Notes: generated by a model not told the origin, from the sequence alone. A stretch of DNA of 34,047 nucleotides from Bacteroidales bacterium UBA3743 (GCA_002371265.1 DFGT01000036.1:16873-50919), one strand, 5' to 3'; positions 23,255 to 31,867 are shown, counted from the first letter of the stretch. Numbers and translations are program-made.

Positions 23255-25192
23255 ATGAAAAAAACTTTAAGTACAGTTTTGGGATTATTGTTTTGTGTTT
23301 GTGGTTATGCCATTAATGGAGATGGCAGTGCAGGCAATCCTTATCAGATAGGAAATGTAGATGAACTTTATGAGTTTGCGTCTATTGTCAATGAAGGATC
23401 TGTTGACGCAAATGGTGTTTTGACTGCGGATATTGTTGTCAATAATCTTCAGCCGGAATTGTTTGACGGAAATTATGAAGGTGTTAAACTTTGGAATCCA
23501 ATATGTGGCAAATTATTAGAGAAGTATGATGGTCTCTTCGATGGAAAGGGCCATTCCATTTCAGGTCTTGTTGTCAGCCCAAACAATGATTTGTATAGTT
23601 TTGGATTTTTCGGAACTTGTTCGGAAAAGTCTATAGTTAAAAACTTGATAATCAAAGATTCGTATTTCTCCGCGAACAATGATATTGGAGTTATTTGTGG
23701 TTGCAACCATGGAACTATAGAGAATTGTGAATCATATAATTCCATTGTAGATGGACTTAATAATTCTTACAGTACTCCATATAGAGGTGGTATCAGTGGA
23801 GCGAATTTTAACAAAATCCGACAATGCTACAGTACAGCGACTATAAAGTCACCTGAAGAAGGCATTGGTGGAATTGCCGGATATAATTCTGGCTCAATTG
23901 CTGAATGTGGATTTAGTGGTGTTTTGGTTGCAAAAACAGCTAAGACTTCTGCAGGAGGAATTTCTTTTTTCAATACGGGAGTTATAGAAAACTGTTACAG
24001 CGCGGGATCGTTTGAAGGTGATTTCAAGGATGTCTGTGGAATAACAACAGTCTCTTTTGTAAAGAATTGTTATTATGATTCAACCAAATGCCATCAGACT
24101 CAAAAATTCAGTGTGCCCAAACCGTACAATACAAAAGATTTCACTTCTGGCAAAATATGTTTCTTGCTGAATTCCAATTCTACAGGTGGATCTGTTGTAT
24201 GGCATCAGGATTTGTCAAAAGATACTCTCCCTATGTTTGTTGGCAAAGATGTGTATCAATCAAGCCCTTGTGTTGGCTTCTATTCTAATGAGAAAGATTC
24301 TTTGGAACACGATCATGAAATGGAAAACAATGTGTGCGTACATTGTGATTATCATGTCCATAAATATCAGAATTTGACATGTGAAATATGTGGAAAAGAC
24401 CAACGTCTGGATGAAGACGGAACGTTCCTTATCTACACTGCAGATGATCTTTACGATTTTGCAAACCAGGTAAATGAGTGGCAGAATCTTACACTTAATG
24501 CGAAATTGATGAATGATATAGTTGTGAACGACGTGGATTTGTCAAATACGGATTCAATTGCAGATACATTGAGAATGTGGATACCGATAGGTGCTGAAAG
24601 TTTGGGTGTATACAATGCTTGTTTCGATGGAAACGGATACTCAATAAGCGGTATATTCTGTAAAAGTAGTGATTATTATTATCTTGGTTTATTTGCAGAG
24701 AACGGATCTTATAGCACTATAAAAAACTTAAGGATTGTCAATTCTCATTTTGAAAATGAGGATGTCTATGGCAATGCAGGTAGCATAACTGCAAATAATA
24801 ATGGCGTTGTTATAAATTGTGAAAACTATGCGACGGTTAAAGGTAAAAAGGATGTAGGCGGAATTTGTGGAGAAAACAGACTGGCCACTATATATGGATG
24901 TGTAAATCACGGTGTCATAATGACAATGTCGGCTAGGGGAGAAGCGGGGGGAATCACTGCTCATAATTACCAGGGACTGATAGAACGCTGTGGAAATGAG
25001 GGTTCTGTAACAGGATCTGTTGCTGGAGGTATTACGGGAACATCCGGAAAAGACAAAGGTGATGGCCCTGTAAGTTATCCTCAAATTAATTACTGTTATA
25101 ATGTTGGTGAGATTACAGGAAAAACCCATGCTGGAGGTTTGGCTGGTGATGATTTCTACAAAATAAGCCACTTTTTAATGCAGGAAAAGTGA
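23255..25192 (+). CDS. GLUG-motif surface protein, main part (frameshifted at the 3' end)
   Basis: 645 residues starting with a signal peptide (MKKTLSTVLGLLFCVCGYA). Two similar halves follow, each opening with a segment like GNPYQIGNVDELYEFA or GTFLIYTADDLYDFANQVN, then DGKGHSISGL or DGNGYSISGI, then GLUG repeats (GGISGANFNKIRQCYS, GGIAGYNSGSIAECG, GGICGENRLATIYGC, GGITAHNYQGLIERC). Between the halves lies a Cys/His cluster with VCVHCDY and TCEICGK, as in many Bacteroidales surface proteins. The frame ends at HAGGLAGDDFYKISHFLMQEK-stop, in the middle of a GLUG unit. A one-base change in a T-run continues it into the next frame, which carries the C-terminus. Confidence 0.85.
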   Translation: MKKTLSTVLGLLFCVCGYAINGDGSAGNPYQIGNVDELYEFASIVNEGSVDANGVLTADIVVNNLQPELFDGNYEGVKLWNPICGKLLEKYDGLFDGKGHSISGLVVSPNNDLYSFGFFGTCSEKSIVKNLIIKDSYFSANNDIGVICGCNHGTIENCESYNSIVDGLNNSYSTPYRGGISGANFNKIRQCYSTATIKSPEEGIGGIAGYNSGSIAECGFSGVLVAKTAKTSAGGISFFNTGVIENCYSAGSFEGDFKDVCGITTVSFVKNCYYDSTKCHQTQKFSVPKPYNTKDFTSGKICFLLNSNSTGGSVVWHQDLSKDTLPMFVGKDVYQSSPCVGFYSNEKDSLEHDHEMENNVCVHCDYHVHKYQNLTCEICGKDQRLDEDGTFLIYTADDLYDFANQVNEWQNLTLNAKLMNDIVVNDVDLSNTDSIADTLRMWIPIGAESLGVYNACFDGNGYSISGIFCKSSDYYYLGLFAENGSYSTIKNLRIVNSHFENEDVYGNAGSITANNNGVVINCENYATVKGKKDVGGICGENRLATIYGCVNHGVIMTMSARGEAGGITAHNYQGLIERCGNEGSVTGSVAGGITGTSGKDKGDGPVSYPQINYCYNVGEITGKTHAGGLAGDDFYKISHFLMQEK

Positions 25193-25815
25193 GTGGAGAA
25201 CAATACTATGGGTCAATTTCTGGAGGAAAGTTTGAGTCATATCTTCCTGATCCAGACAGTGTGGAAGTGACCAAATGTTTCGTTTTAGTTGGGTGCGACA
25301 GCGTTTTGAATGGCGTCGAAGAGACTTCTATTCCAGAACCATACGACATTACGGTCGTGGATTCTGCAACATTTGCAAGTGGAGCTGTGGCTTTCTTGTT
25401 AAATGAAGGAACAACAGACGGCACACAACCGTTTTATCAGACAATTGAGGAAAGAAAACATGCTCTGAGAGCTATGGTTTCGCCTACAGACAATTTGGAT
25501 TGCTTCCCAGTGCTGGACTCTCTACATGGCACGGTATATTATAATGAAGAGATTTCTGTTTATTATAACTATGAAATGGAACCGACAGGCTTCCAGATTG
25601 TCGATTCTGACAATTCCAATGCTGTGTATGTGTTTGGCAATCGTGTTGTGGTACCAGAGATAAAAGATAAACTTATGGTCTACAGTATTGATGGCAAGAT
25701 TGTCCGTTTTATGCCGGTGAAGACAAATGCACAAAACACAGAATTTGTTCTTAATAAAGGCATTTACATGATTGTTGTTGATGGAAAAACGTTCAAGGTA
25801 AATATCGCTAAGTAA
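25189..25815 (+). pseudogene. 3' part of the GLUG protein gene, separated by frameshift
   Basis: This frame has no signal and begins inside a GLUG unit. Read back from 25189 it gives FNAGKVSGEQYYGSISGG, the natural continuation of the unit cut off in the upstream frame. One extra base in the five-T run at 25172-25176 would join the two. The C-terminal 60 residues (FGNRVVVPEIKDKLMVYSID, then LNKGIYMIVVDGKTFKVNI) look like a short T9SS sorting tail, so the shift would cost the protein its export tail. The GTG at 25189 is unlikely to be a genuine start. Confidence 0.75.
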
Positions 25816-25832
25816 ATACTATATGTCAAATG

Positions 25833-25879
25833 AAAAATAAGGATGCTGCATGAAAATAATGCAACATCCTTATTTTTTT
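25833..25879. terminator. Bidirectional terminator
   Basis: AAAAATAAGGATG pairs with CATCCTTATTTTT, with inner pairing TGCAT/ATGCA, and runs of A on the left and T on the right. It serves both the GLUG gene and the convergent lipoprotein gene. Confidence 0.85.
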
Positions 25880-25944
25880 GGATCATAGATTAAAATACCT
25901 ATTCAATAATCTTGTGATTAATCTTCGGTTTCTAAAATCTAGAT

Positions 25945-26397
25945 TTAAAAACCACCATAATCTTTATATAGGTCGGAATAATCTCTGTTCAAGTATTTGC
26001 AGAATTGCTCTTTTGTCAAAGCTTCTGCCATTTCAAATTCTTCTTCGTCTATAGGTGCATAAACGACTGTGCCATCAATTTTGAGATCTGGATTCTCTTT
26101 CTTTCCATTTTCGTAAGCGGCTTTCGCTAATGTTTCATTTTGATAATTGATGTAAGAGGTAGCACTCTCTATTTTGTCGCCAGAAAAATGAAAAACAGTA
26201 ATTTCGTTTCCTAGCACATATACTACATCGTCACCGTCGATCGAGGCCCCGCTTTTGCCTTCGTATTTCTTAACAATAGAAGATGAATTTGAAGATGATC
26301 CCTTGTCGTCATCGTCGTCATCGCCACAAGAGGCGAATGAGATTGCTCCCAATGCCAACATAGTCCATGAGAGCAGCATTAATAAATGTTTTTTCAT
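25945..26397 (-). CDS. Small lipoprotein of unknown function, probably surface-exposed
   Basis: A 150-residue protein whose fold I do not recognise. The signal peptide ends in a lipobox with SC (Cys24), followed by Gly and six Asp in a row (CGDDDDDDK) and a Ser-rich linker. An acidic run right after the lipid Cys is the Bacteroidota signal for export to the cell surface. The remaining 110 residues mix strands and helices (VVYVLGNEITVFHFSGDKI, ETLAKAAYENGKKENPDL) without catalytic motifs. It is monocistronic, after glmM on the same strand and separated from it by a hairpin. Confidence 0.75.
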   Translation of the reverse strand: MKKHLLMLLSWTMLALGAISFASCGDDDDDDKGSSSNSSSIVKKYEGKSGASIDGDDVVYVLGNEITVFHFSGDKIESATSYINYQNETLAKAAYENGKKENPDLKIDGTVVYAPIDEEEFEMAEALTKEQFCKYLNRDYSDLYKDYGGF

Positions 26398-26500
26398 ATT
26401 GTAACTTAAATTAATATTAAACTCCTTGCAAATATATCATAATAATGTATCGGTTAAATGATAAATTCGGTAGATTTGATCAGCGTTTAACAATAATTAA

Positions 26501-26526
26501 GATTCAGAGCATTTCTGCCCTGAATC
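26501..26526 (-). terminator. Hairpin downstream of glmM
   Basis: GATTCAG (26501-26507) and CTGAATC (26520-26526), extended by AATTA/TAATT outside one mismatch. The T content after it on the minus strand is weak, so it is a possible, not strong, terminator. Confidence 0.5.
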
Positions 26527-26545
26527 CTAATTATTCAAACAAATC

Positions 26546-27937
26546 TTATTTCTTTGTGATTTTAGCCACAGCGTCCATAATCTCCTTTGCTACTTTTTCT
26601 GCCTCAGCCTCTGTAGCTGCCTCTGAATAGATACGGATGATTGGCTCTGTGTTGGATTTTCTCAAGTGAACCCAGCTGTCTGCGAAGTCGATCTTTACTC
26701 CGTCGATATCGTTGACCTCCTCGTTCTTATATGCCTCCTTGATAGAAGCAAGCACTTTGTCGACGTTGATGTCTGGAGTAAGCTGGATCTTGTTCTTTGA
26801 GATGAAATATAGCGGGTATTCCTTCTTCAACTCGCTTACCTTGATTCCTTTGTTGGCAAGGTGAGTCAAGAACAATGCGATACCTACCAATGCGTCTCTT
26901 CCGTAGTGGCTTTCTGGATAGATCACACCTCCGTTGCCCTCACCTCCGATGACTGCGTTTGTAGCCTTCATCTTAGTTGTCACGTTGACCTCTCCTACAG
27001 CTGCTGCGTTGTAGACTCCGCCACGACGCTTTGTCACGTCACGTAGAGCACGTGTAGAGCTTAGGTTGGAAACTGTATTTCCTGGAGTTTTGCTCAATAC
27101 GTAGTCGGCTACGGATACCAAAGTGTACTCTTCACCGAACATGTCGCCGTTCTCTGTGATGATTGCCAAACGGTCAACATCAGGGTCGACAACAAATCCA
27201 ACATCAACCTTCTCCTTCTTGCAAAGATCAGCAATGTCTGTCAAGTTTGCAGGAATTGGCTCTGGGTTGTGAGCGAAATGTCCTGTGGCCTCACAGTTCA
27301 AACACTTTACGTTCTTCACACCAAGACGCTCAAGAAGCTTTGGCAGAACATTTCCTCCGACTGAGTTGACGCAGTCGATAGCGACAGTGAAGTTGGCTTT
27401 CTTGATTGCCTCTACGTCTACAAGCTTCAATGCCAATACCTTATCGATATGGATGTCATCATAATTGTTCACATATTTCACCTGTCCAAGATTGTCGACC
27501 TCAGCGAATGTGTATTCGTCGTTGTCTGCCATCTTCAACACTTCCTTTCCGTCTGCGTCAGAAAGGAACTCTCCTCTTTCGTTAAGAAGCTTCAATGCGT
27601 TCCACTGCTTAGGATTATGGCTTGCGGTAAGGATGATGCCACCGTCTGCTTTCTCATTTACAACTGCGATTTCAGTAGTAGGAGTAGAAGCCAGTCCGAT
27701 ATTCACTACATTCACTCCAAGACCGACAAGTGTGCCAGTCACGATTGAGTCTACCATAGGTCCGGAAATTCTCGCGTCGCGGCCTACAACGATTGTCGCC
27801 GTCTTCTTTCCGTTTCTCTTGGCAATCCATGTGCCGAATGCTGCTGTGAATTTTACTACGTCAAGTGGTGTTAGGTTATCTCCTGTGCCTCCACCAATAG
27901 TTCCTCTGATTCCAGAAATCGATTTTATCAGTGTCAT
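26546..27937 (-). CDS. glmM: Phosphoglucosamine mutase
   Basis: A 463-residue alpha-D-phosphohexomutase of the GlmM/phosphomannomutase type. It converts glucosamine-6-P to glucosamine-1-P for UDP-GlcNAc, feeding peptidoglycan and LPS. Motifs in order: SGIRGTIG at the N-terminus, the active-site phosphoserine in ILTASHNPKQWNALKL (about 105), the Mg site DPDVDRL (about 240), the sugar-binding loop IGGEGNGGVIYPE (about 325) and the phosphate-binding loop RKSNTEPIIRIYSEA (about 430). The GlmM call rests on the Bacteroidetes-type sequence; a phosphomannomutase or phosphoglucomutase role cannot be fully excluded. It is divergent from tamL with a promoter of its own. Confidence 0.88.
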   Translation of the reverse strand: MTLIKSISGIRGTIGGGTGDNLTPLDVVKFTAAFGTWIAKRNGKKTATIVVGRDARISGPMVDSIVTGTLVGLGVNVVNIGLASTPTTEIAVVNEKADGGIILTASHNPKQWNALKLLNERGEFLSDADGKEVLKMADNDEYTFAEVDNLGQVKYVNNYDDIHIDKVLALKLVDVEAIKKANFTVAIDCVNSVGGNVLPKLLERLGVKNVKCLNCEATGHFAHNPEPIPANLTDIADLCKKEKVDVGFVVDPDVDRLAIITENGDMFGEEYTLVSVADYVLSKTPGNTVSNLSSTRALRDVTKRRGGVYNAAAVGEVNVTTKMKATNAVIGGEGNGGVIYPESHYGRDALVGIALFLTHLANKGIKVSELKKEYPLYFISKNKIQLTPDINVDKVLASIKEAYKNEEVNDIDGVKIDFADSWVHLRKSNTEPIIRIYSEAATEAEAEKVAKEIMDAVAKITKK

Positions 27938-27977
27938 ATCTTATTTATTAATTTTTTTCATTCAATCAATATTAAAG

Positions 27978-27985
27978 CAAAGTTA
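27978..27985 (-). promoter_or_regulatory. Promoter of glmM
   Basis: The minus strand reads TAACTTTG, a TAnnTTTG match, 40 bp before the ATG at 27937. Confidence 0.65.
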
Positions 27986-28011
27986 TAACAAATTTTTAGT
28001 GATAAAAAGGA

Positions 28012-28019
28012 TATATTTG
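28012..28019 (+). promoter_or_regulatory. Promoter of tamL
   Basis: TATATTTG fits TAnnTTTG, 30 bp before the ATG at 28050. It lies back to back with the glmM promoter. Confidence 0.6.
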
Positions 28020-28049
28020 CAAAACCTTTGCAGAAAAGGCTAAAAACAT

Positions 28050-30368
28050 ATGAAAAAAGCATATTTATTAGTAATAACAATATTTTTGATCTTATTTTCC
28101 GCCTGTTCGCCCGTGAAGTATGTGGCGGACGGAGATTTTTTGCTCGACGACGTGAAGTTGGACGTCAGGAATTCACAGTTGAAGGAGAACGACGCGAAGT
28201 CGTATATCCGTCAGCAGCCGAATTTGAAAATCTTCGGTCTTTTCCGAGCGCACCTCCGTCTATATAGTCTTTCCAGAAAAGATTCAATTAAGCGTAACGG
28301 TCGGGTAAGACATTTGGGACGAGCTCTTCGTAAAATGGGCGAGCCGCCAGTGATTTACAACTCGATGATGCGTATACAATCCGAGCGTCAGTTGGAGAAA
28401 TATTACAGAGCCAAAGGCTTTATGAATGCTAAGGTTTCTTCCGACGTGGAGTTCAAGAAAAAACGTGCTGTTGTGACTTATCATGTCGACGAGGGGGTGT
28501 CTTTCCGAATTGAGAATATTGATTTCGATTATCGTGGAGATACCGCGATCCAAAAGATTGTTGAGACAGATAGATTTTATGAGTCGAAACTGAAGACGGG
28601 AATGCTTTTCGACAGCGATGAACTTGATGCGGAGCGCAATAATATGTCGAGCCTGTTGCGTCGACACGGATATTTTTATTTCACAAAGGATTACATCACT
28701 TACACGGCTGATACCACTGTCGGCGACCACAAGGTGGATATTACGCTGGAACTCAAACCGTTCAGCAAGACGCGTTCGGATGGAAGCAGAGTGGATGTGC
28801 CGCACACGAAATATAAGATTGGTGACATTTCCGTCGTGACTCTCGACAAACCGAATGTGTCGTATACTGAGGTGCTGGCTTATGACAGTGCCAGAACAGA
28901 AGAGGGTATTTTGATGAAGTATCTTCATAAACCGTTTCTTCGCTCCTCTGTGATTGAAGACAATGTCATGTTTAGCAAAGGGGAACTCTATAATTCCATG
29001 CGTTCAGATTTTACTTTGTCTAAGTTCAATTCTCTTGGTGTGGTGCGAGCCGCTTATATCAACTTCAACGACAAACATAACGATGCCAATGAGGTGGATT
29101 GCCAAATCACACTTTCTCCGACAAAGATGAAATCTATATCTGCCAATGTGGAGGCAACTACCACATCCGGCGACTTTGGTTTTGGCGGCACATTGGGATG
29201 GAGTCATCATAATATTTTCCATGGATCTGAGTGTCTGACATTCAAAATAAGTTATTCTCAGGAAGCAATCAGTGGAATGGACATCACTGATGACAAAATT
29301 CGTGATTATGGAGCCAGTGTAACACTTGCCATTCCTCGTGTTTTATTTCCGTTCTTGACTCGTGATTTCAAGCGCCGTATAAATGCGAATACAGAACTTC
29401 ATGCGGCTTTCAGTGTACAGCAGATGGGATATAGGCGAGACCAACTAAGCCTTGGATGGAAGTATAAATGGCAACGTCGTCGCTTCTATAATTTTGAGAT
29501 CGACTTCCTCGACTATAATCTTGTGAAAATGGAAGATGCAGACGCTTTTCGTGACAAGTATTTCAACGAACATACGAATCCGATTCTGCTCTACAACTAT
29601 ACAGACCACCAGATTCTATGCACGGGATTCACGTATACGTTCGATAATATGTCGAGCAAGAGATTGCTGAACAAGAAATTATTTAAGGCAAGCTTTGAGA
29701 CAGGAGGAAATACATTTCAGCTTTTCAGTCATATTTGCAAATTCGATACGGATGAATTTAGTGGCAAGAATATGATTTTTGAAGTCCCATATTCTCAATA
29801 TGTGAAGACGGAATTGGAATATGCTTTCAACCAGTATATCAACGAGAAGTGTAGGATAGTCTACCATGCGAAAGCAGGTGTCGCTGTGCCGTATGGAAAT
29901 TCAGACGGAGTGCCGTTTGAAAAACGATTCTATGGTGGTGGAGCGAGTGGCGTGAGAGGTTGGGCGGTTCGTACACTTGGTCCCGGTAAATTTCCGTCTA
30001 CTAACGACTATCTCGCTCAGACGGGAGATATTAATCTTTTGTTGAATTTGGAGTATCGCATCAAGTTGTTCTGGAAACTTGAACTTGCCACATTTGTCGA
30101 TGCAGGAAATGTTTGGACTTTATATAAAGATAAAAACGAAGATCAGCAAGGTGGAGAATTCTTTATAAACGAATTCTATAAGCAGATTGCGTTGGCAGGA
30201 GGTGCCGGGTTGAGAATAGATTTCTCTTACTTCTTGATCCGTTTCGACCTCGGTCTGAAATTCCACGATCCATCTCGAATTGATAAGGGCACACAGTGGC
30301 GTACGGCACATGGCATGAATTGGAACGACGATTTTTCATTCCATTTCGCTGTAGGATACCCTTTTTAA
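28050..30368 (+). CDS. tamL: Outer-membrane assembly lipoprotein TamL (BamA/TamA family)
   Basis: A 772-residue Omp85-family protein. It starts with a lipoprotein signal (FSACSP, Cys19), which marks the Bacteroidota TamA homologue TamL and separates it from BamA. POTRA-like domains occupy about residues 25-330 (VTYHVDEGVSFRIENIDF, NNMSSLLRRHGYFYF). The C-terminal half is a beta-barrel with the family's conserved loop motif GGGASGVRGWAVRTLGPG (about 632) and a final strand ending in Phe (SFHFAVGYPF), a typical outer-membrane signature. TamL is expected to work with TamB, encoded at 12-16.6 kb, in outer-membrane homeostasis. The start, signal and promoter spacing agree. Confidence 0.88.
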   Translation: MKKAYLLVITIFLILFSACSPVKYVADGDFLLDDVKLDVRNSQLKENDAKSYIRQQPNLKIFGLFRAHLRLYSLSRKDSIKRNGRVRHLGRALRKMGEPPVIYNSMMRIQSERQLEKYYRAKGFMNAKVSSDVEFKKKRAVVTYHVDEGVSFRIENIDFDYRGDTAIQKIVETDRFYESKLKTGMLFDSDELDAERNNMSSLLRRHGYFYFTKDYITYTADTTVGDHKVDITLELKPFSKTRSDGSRVDVPHTKYKIGDISVVTLDKPNVSYTEVLAYDSARTEEGILMKYLHKPFLRSSVIEDNVMFSKGELYNSMRSDFTLSKFNSLGVVRAAYINFNDKHNDANEVDCQITLSPTKMKSISANVEATTTSGDFGFGGTLGWSHHNIFHGSECLTFKISYSQEAISGMDITDDKIRDYGASVTLAIPRVLFPFLTRDFKRRINANTELHAAFSVQQMGYRRDQLSLGWKYKWQRRRFYNFEIDFLDYNLVKMEDADAFRDKYFNEHTNPILLYNYTDHQILCTGFTYTFDNMSSKRLLNKKLFKASFETGGNTFQLFSHICKFDTDEFSGKNMIFEVPYSQYVKTELEYAFNQYINEKCRIVYHAKAGVAVPYGNSDGVPFEKRFYGGGASGVRGWAVRTLGPGKFPSTNDYLAQTGDINLLLNLEYRIKLFWKLELATFVDAGNVWTLYKDKNEDQQGGEFFINEFYKQIALAGGAGLRIDFSYFLIRFDLGLKFHDPSRIDKGTQWRTAHGMNWNDDFSFHFAVGYPF

Positions 30369-30415
30369 ATGCAAAATGCAAAATGCAAAATGCTGAATTG
30401 CTGAATTGCTGAAAT
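30369..30415 (+). repeat. Short tandem repeats after tamL
   Basis: Directly after the tamL stop come three copies of CAAAATG (period 7) and then three of CTGAATTG (period 8, last imperfect). The same ATGCAAAATGC words recur at 33580-33600 in the tail of the four-helix-bundle gene. Confidence 0.8.
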
Positions 30416-30508
30416 GGCTCTCGTTCAAAACATAAAAAAATAGAATCGTAAGGGATGGTTTCAAATCCTCCCGTTGAATATAGAATTATGCAAAAAGTAA
30501 ATAAGACA

Positions 30509-31165
30509 ATGGAACTCCGAGATAGGGTTCGTAAGGTGAAAGAGATGCTTCGTCTGTCGATGGATGGAAGCACAGCAGCTAGATTGCGTCATTTGGGCTA
30601 TAAACTGACGTTTGGTGTGACTTATCCTCGCCTGAGGGAGTTGACAGCGGAGATAGAGCCGGATGCAGAACTTGCTGAAAATCTGTGGGGATTGCGTCAG
30701 AGAGAGACTATGCTTATTGCCACAATCATTATGCCGACGGAATGTTTCACTCGTGAGGTGGCAGACAAGTGGGTGTCGGAAGCCTTCAATGAGGAAATTG
30801 CGGAATACTTGTCGAGAAATCTTTTGATCAGACTTGATTATGCGGGAGATATTGTGAAAAATCTTGCAGATGCGACGGAATGGCAGAAGATGCTGATTGG
30901 ATACTCTCTTCATTCCCGTCTGCTTATGAAAGATATTGCAGACGACGAGATGATCGACAGATATTTGTCGAAATCCGTGGATGATATTCATAAAACGGAT
31001 AAGAGGGCATTGTCTGCGATCGCCTTCTTCTTGAAGCAGGTGGCACGACGTGAATCTTATCTTGACAGAGTGAAATCAATAGTCGCCCAGCTTAAGGCAT
31101 CAGAGTCGATTCAGGCAAAATGGGTGGCGGAAGAGGTGAATACGTATATTGAGTATAGCCTGTGA
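30509..31165 (+). CDS. AlkD-like HEAT-repeat protein (DNA alkylation repair family)
   Basis: A protein of about 218 residues, almost entirely helical, matching the AlkD-type HEAT-like family: MLRLSMDGSTAARLRHLG, KLTFGVTYPRLRELTAEIEP, NLWGLRQRETMLIATIIMP, EVADKWVSEAFNEEIAEY and a C-terminal FLKQVARR. AlkD removes 3- and 7-alkylpurines from DNA; I could not place its catalytic Trp and Asp residues here with certainty, so activity is not assured and a structural role is possible. ATGs at 30455, 30488 and 30509 are in frame; 30509 (MELRDRVRKVKEML) fits homologues best. No promoter box was recognised. It follows tamL by about 140 bp. Confidence 0.72.
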   Translation: MELRDRVRKVKEMLRLSMDGSTAARLRHLGYKLTFGVTYPRLRELTAEIEPDAELAENLWGLRQRETMLIATIIMPTECFTREVADKWVSEAFNEEIAEYLSRNLLIRLDYAGDIVKNLADATEWQKMLIGYSLHSRLLMKDIADDEMIDRYLSKSVDDIHKTDKRALSAIAFFLKQVARRESYLDRVKSIVAQLKASESIQAKWVAEEVNTYIEYSL

Positions 31166-31790
31166 ATTAATTCATAATTCATAATGCGTAATTCATAATT
31201 ATTGGGGGTAATCCACACATTTGGTTGACCTGTCCTCTCGTAGAGACGCACGGACGTGGGTGTCTGGATCAATTCGTAATTCGTAATGCATAATTCATAA
31301 TTATTGGGGGGTAATCCACACATTTGGTTGACCTGCCCTCTCGTAGAGACGCACGGATGTGCGTGTCTGGATCAATTCGTAATTCATAATGCATAATTCA
31401 TAATTATTTGGGTAATCCACACATTTGGTTGACCTGTCCTCTCGTAGAGACGCACGGACGTGCGTGTCTGGATCAATTCATAATTCATAATGCATAATTC
31501 ATAATTATTTGGGGGTAATCCACACATTTGGTTGACCTGCCCTCTCGTAGAGACGCACGGATGTGCGTGTCTGGATCAATTCGTAATTCATAATGCATAA
31601 TTCATAATTATTTGGGTAATCCACACATTTGGTTGACCTGTCCTCTCGTAGAGACGCACGGACGTGCGTGTCTGGATCAATTCGTAATTCATAATGCATA
31701 ATTCATAATTATTTGGGTAATCCACACATTTGGTTGACCTGTCCTCTCGTAGAGACGCACGGACGTGCGTGTAATAGAAGAGACGTCGTA
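31166..31790. repeat. Six-copy 101-103 bp tandem array built on the palindromic repeat
   Basis: Copies of a unit starting GTAATCCACACATTTGGTTG begin at 31208, 31311, 31412, 31515, 31616 and 31717. Each then has CTCTCGTAGAGACGCACGG, (A/T)CGTG and GTGTCTGGATCAATTC, followed by AATTCATAATGCATAATTC. Copies 2 and 4 form one subtype (CCTGCCC, CGGATG, longer G-run) and copies 1, 3, 5 and 6 another (CCTGTCC, CGGACG). The last copy is truncated after GTGCGTGT. No unique spacers and no credible gene lie in this 720-bp gap between the convergent alkD-like and aquaporin genes. Confidence 0.92.
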
Positions 31791-31837
31791 TTACGCGTCT
31801 GCAACATTATGGTATATTTTCAATCATATAAAACAAA

Positions 31838-31867
31838 AATAGGCGGAAAGATTTCTTTCCGCCTATT
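31838..31867. terminator. Terminator of the aquaporin transcript
   Basis: AATAGGCGGAAAG (31838-31850) and CTTTCCGCCTATT (31855-31867) form a perfect 13-bp stem with a 4-nt loop. On the minus strand it is followed by TTTTG TTTTA. It lies 20 bp after the aquaporin stop. Confidence 0.9.

Noticed and set aside
28284..28928. 214-codon open frame on the minus strand opposite tamL
   Set aside because: It lies wholly inside the tamL coding sequence, shows no recognisable domain or start signals, and is explained by codon bias of the sense strand.
30461..30991. 176-codon frame opposite the AlkD-like gene
   Set aside because: It overlaps a gene with clear family motifs, and has no signal or domain of its own.
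31111..31699. Short minus-strand frames in the array (products with NYELCIMNYEL)
   Set aside because: They are translations of the AATTCATAAT-type repeat and have no promoter or family.
31166..31790. Possible CRISPR array (regular repeats of about 100 bp)
   Set aside because: The whole 101-103 bp unit is repeated, including the parts between palindromes. There are no unique spacers and no cas genes nearby.
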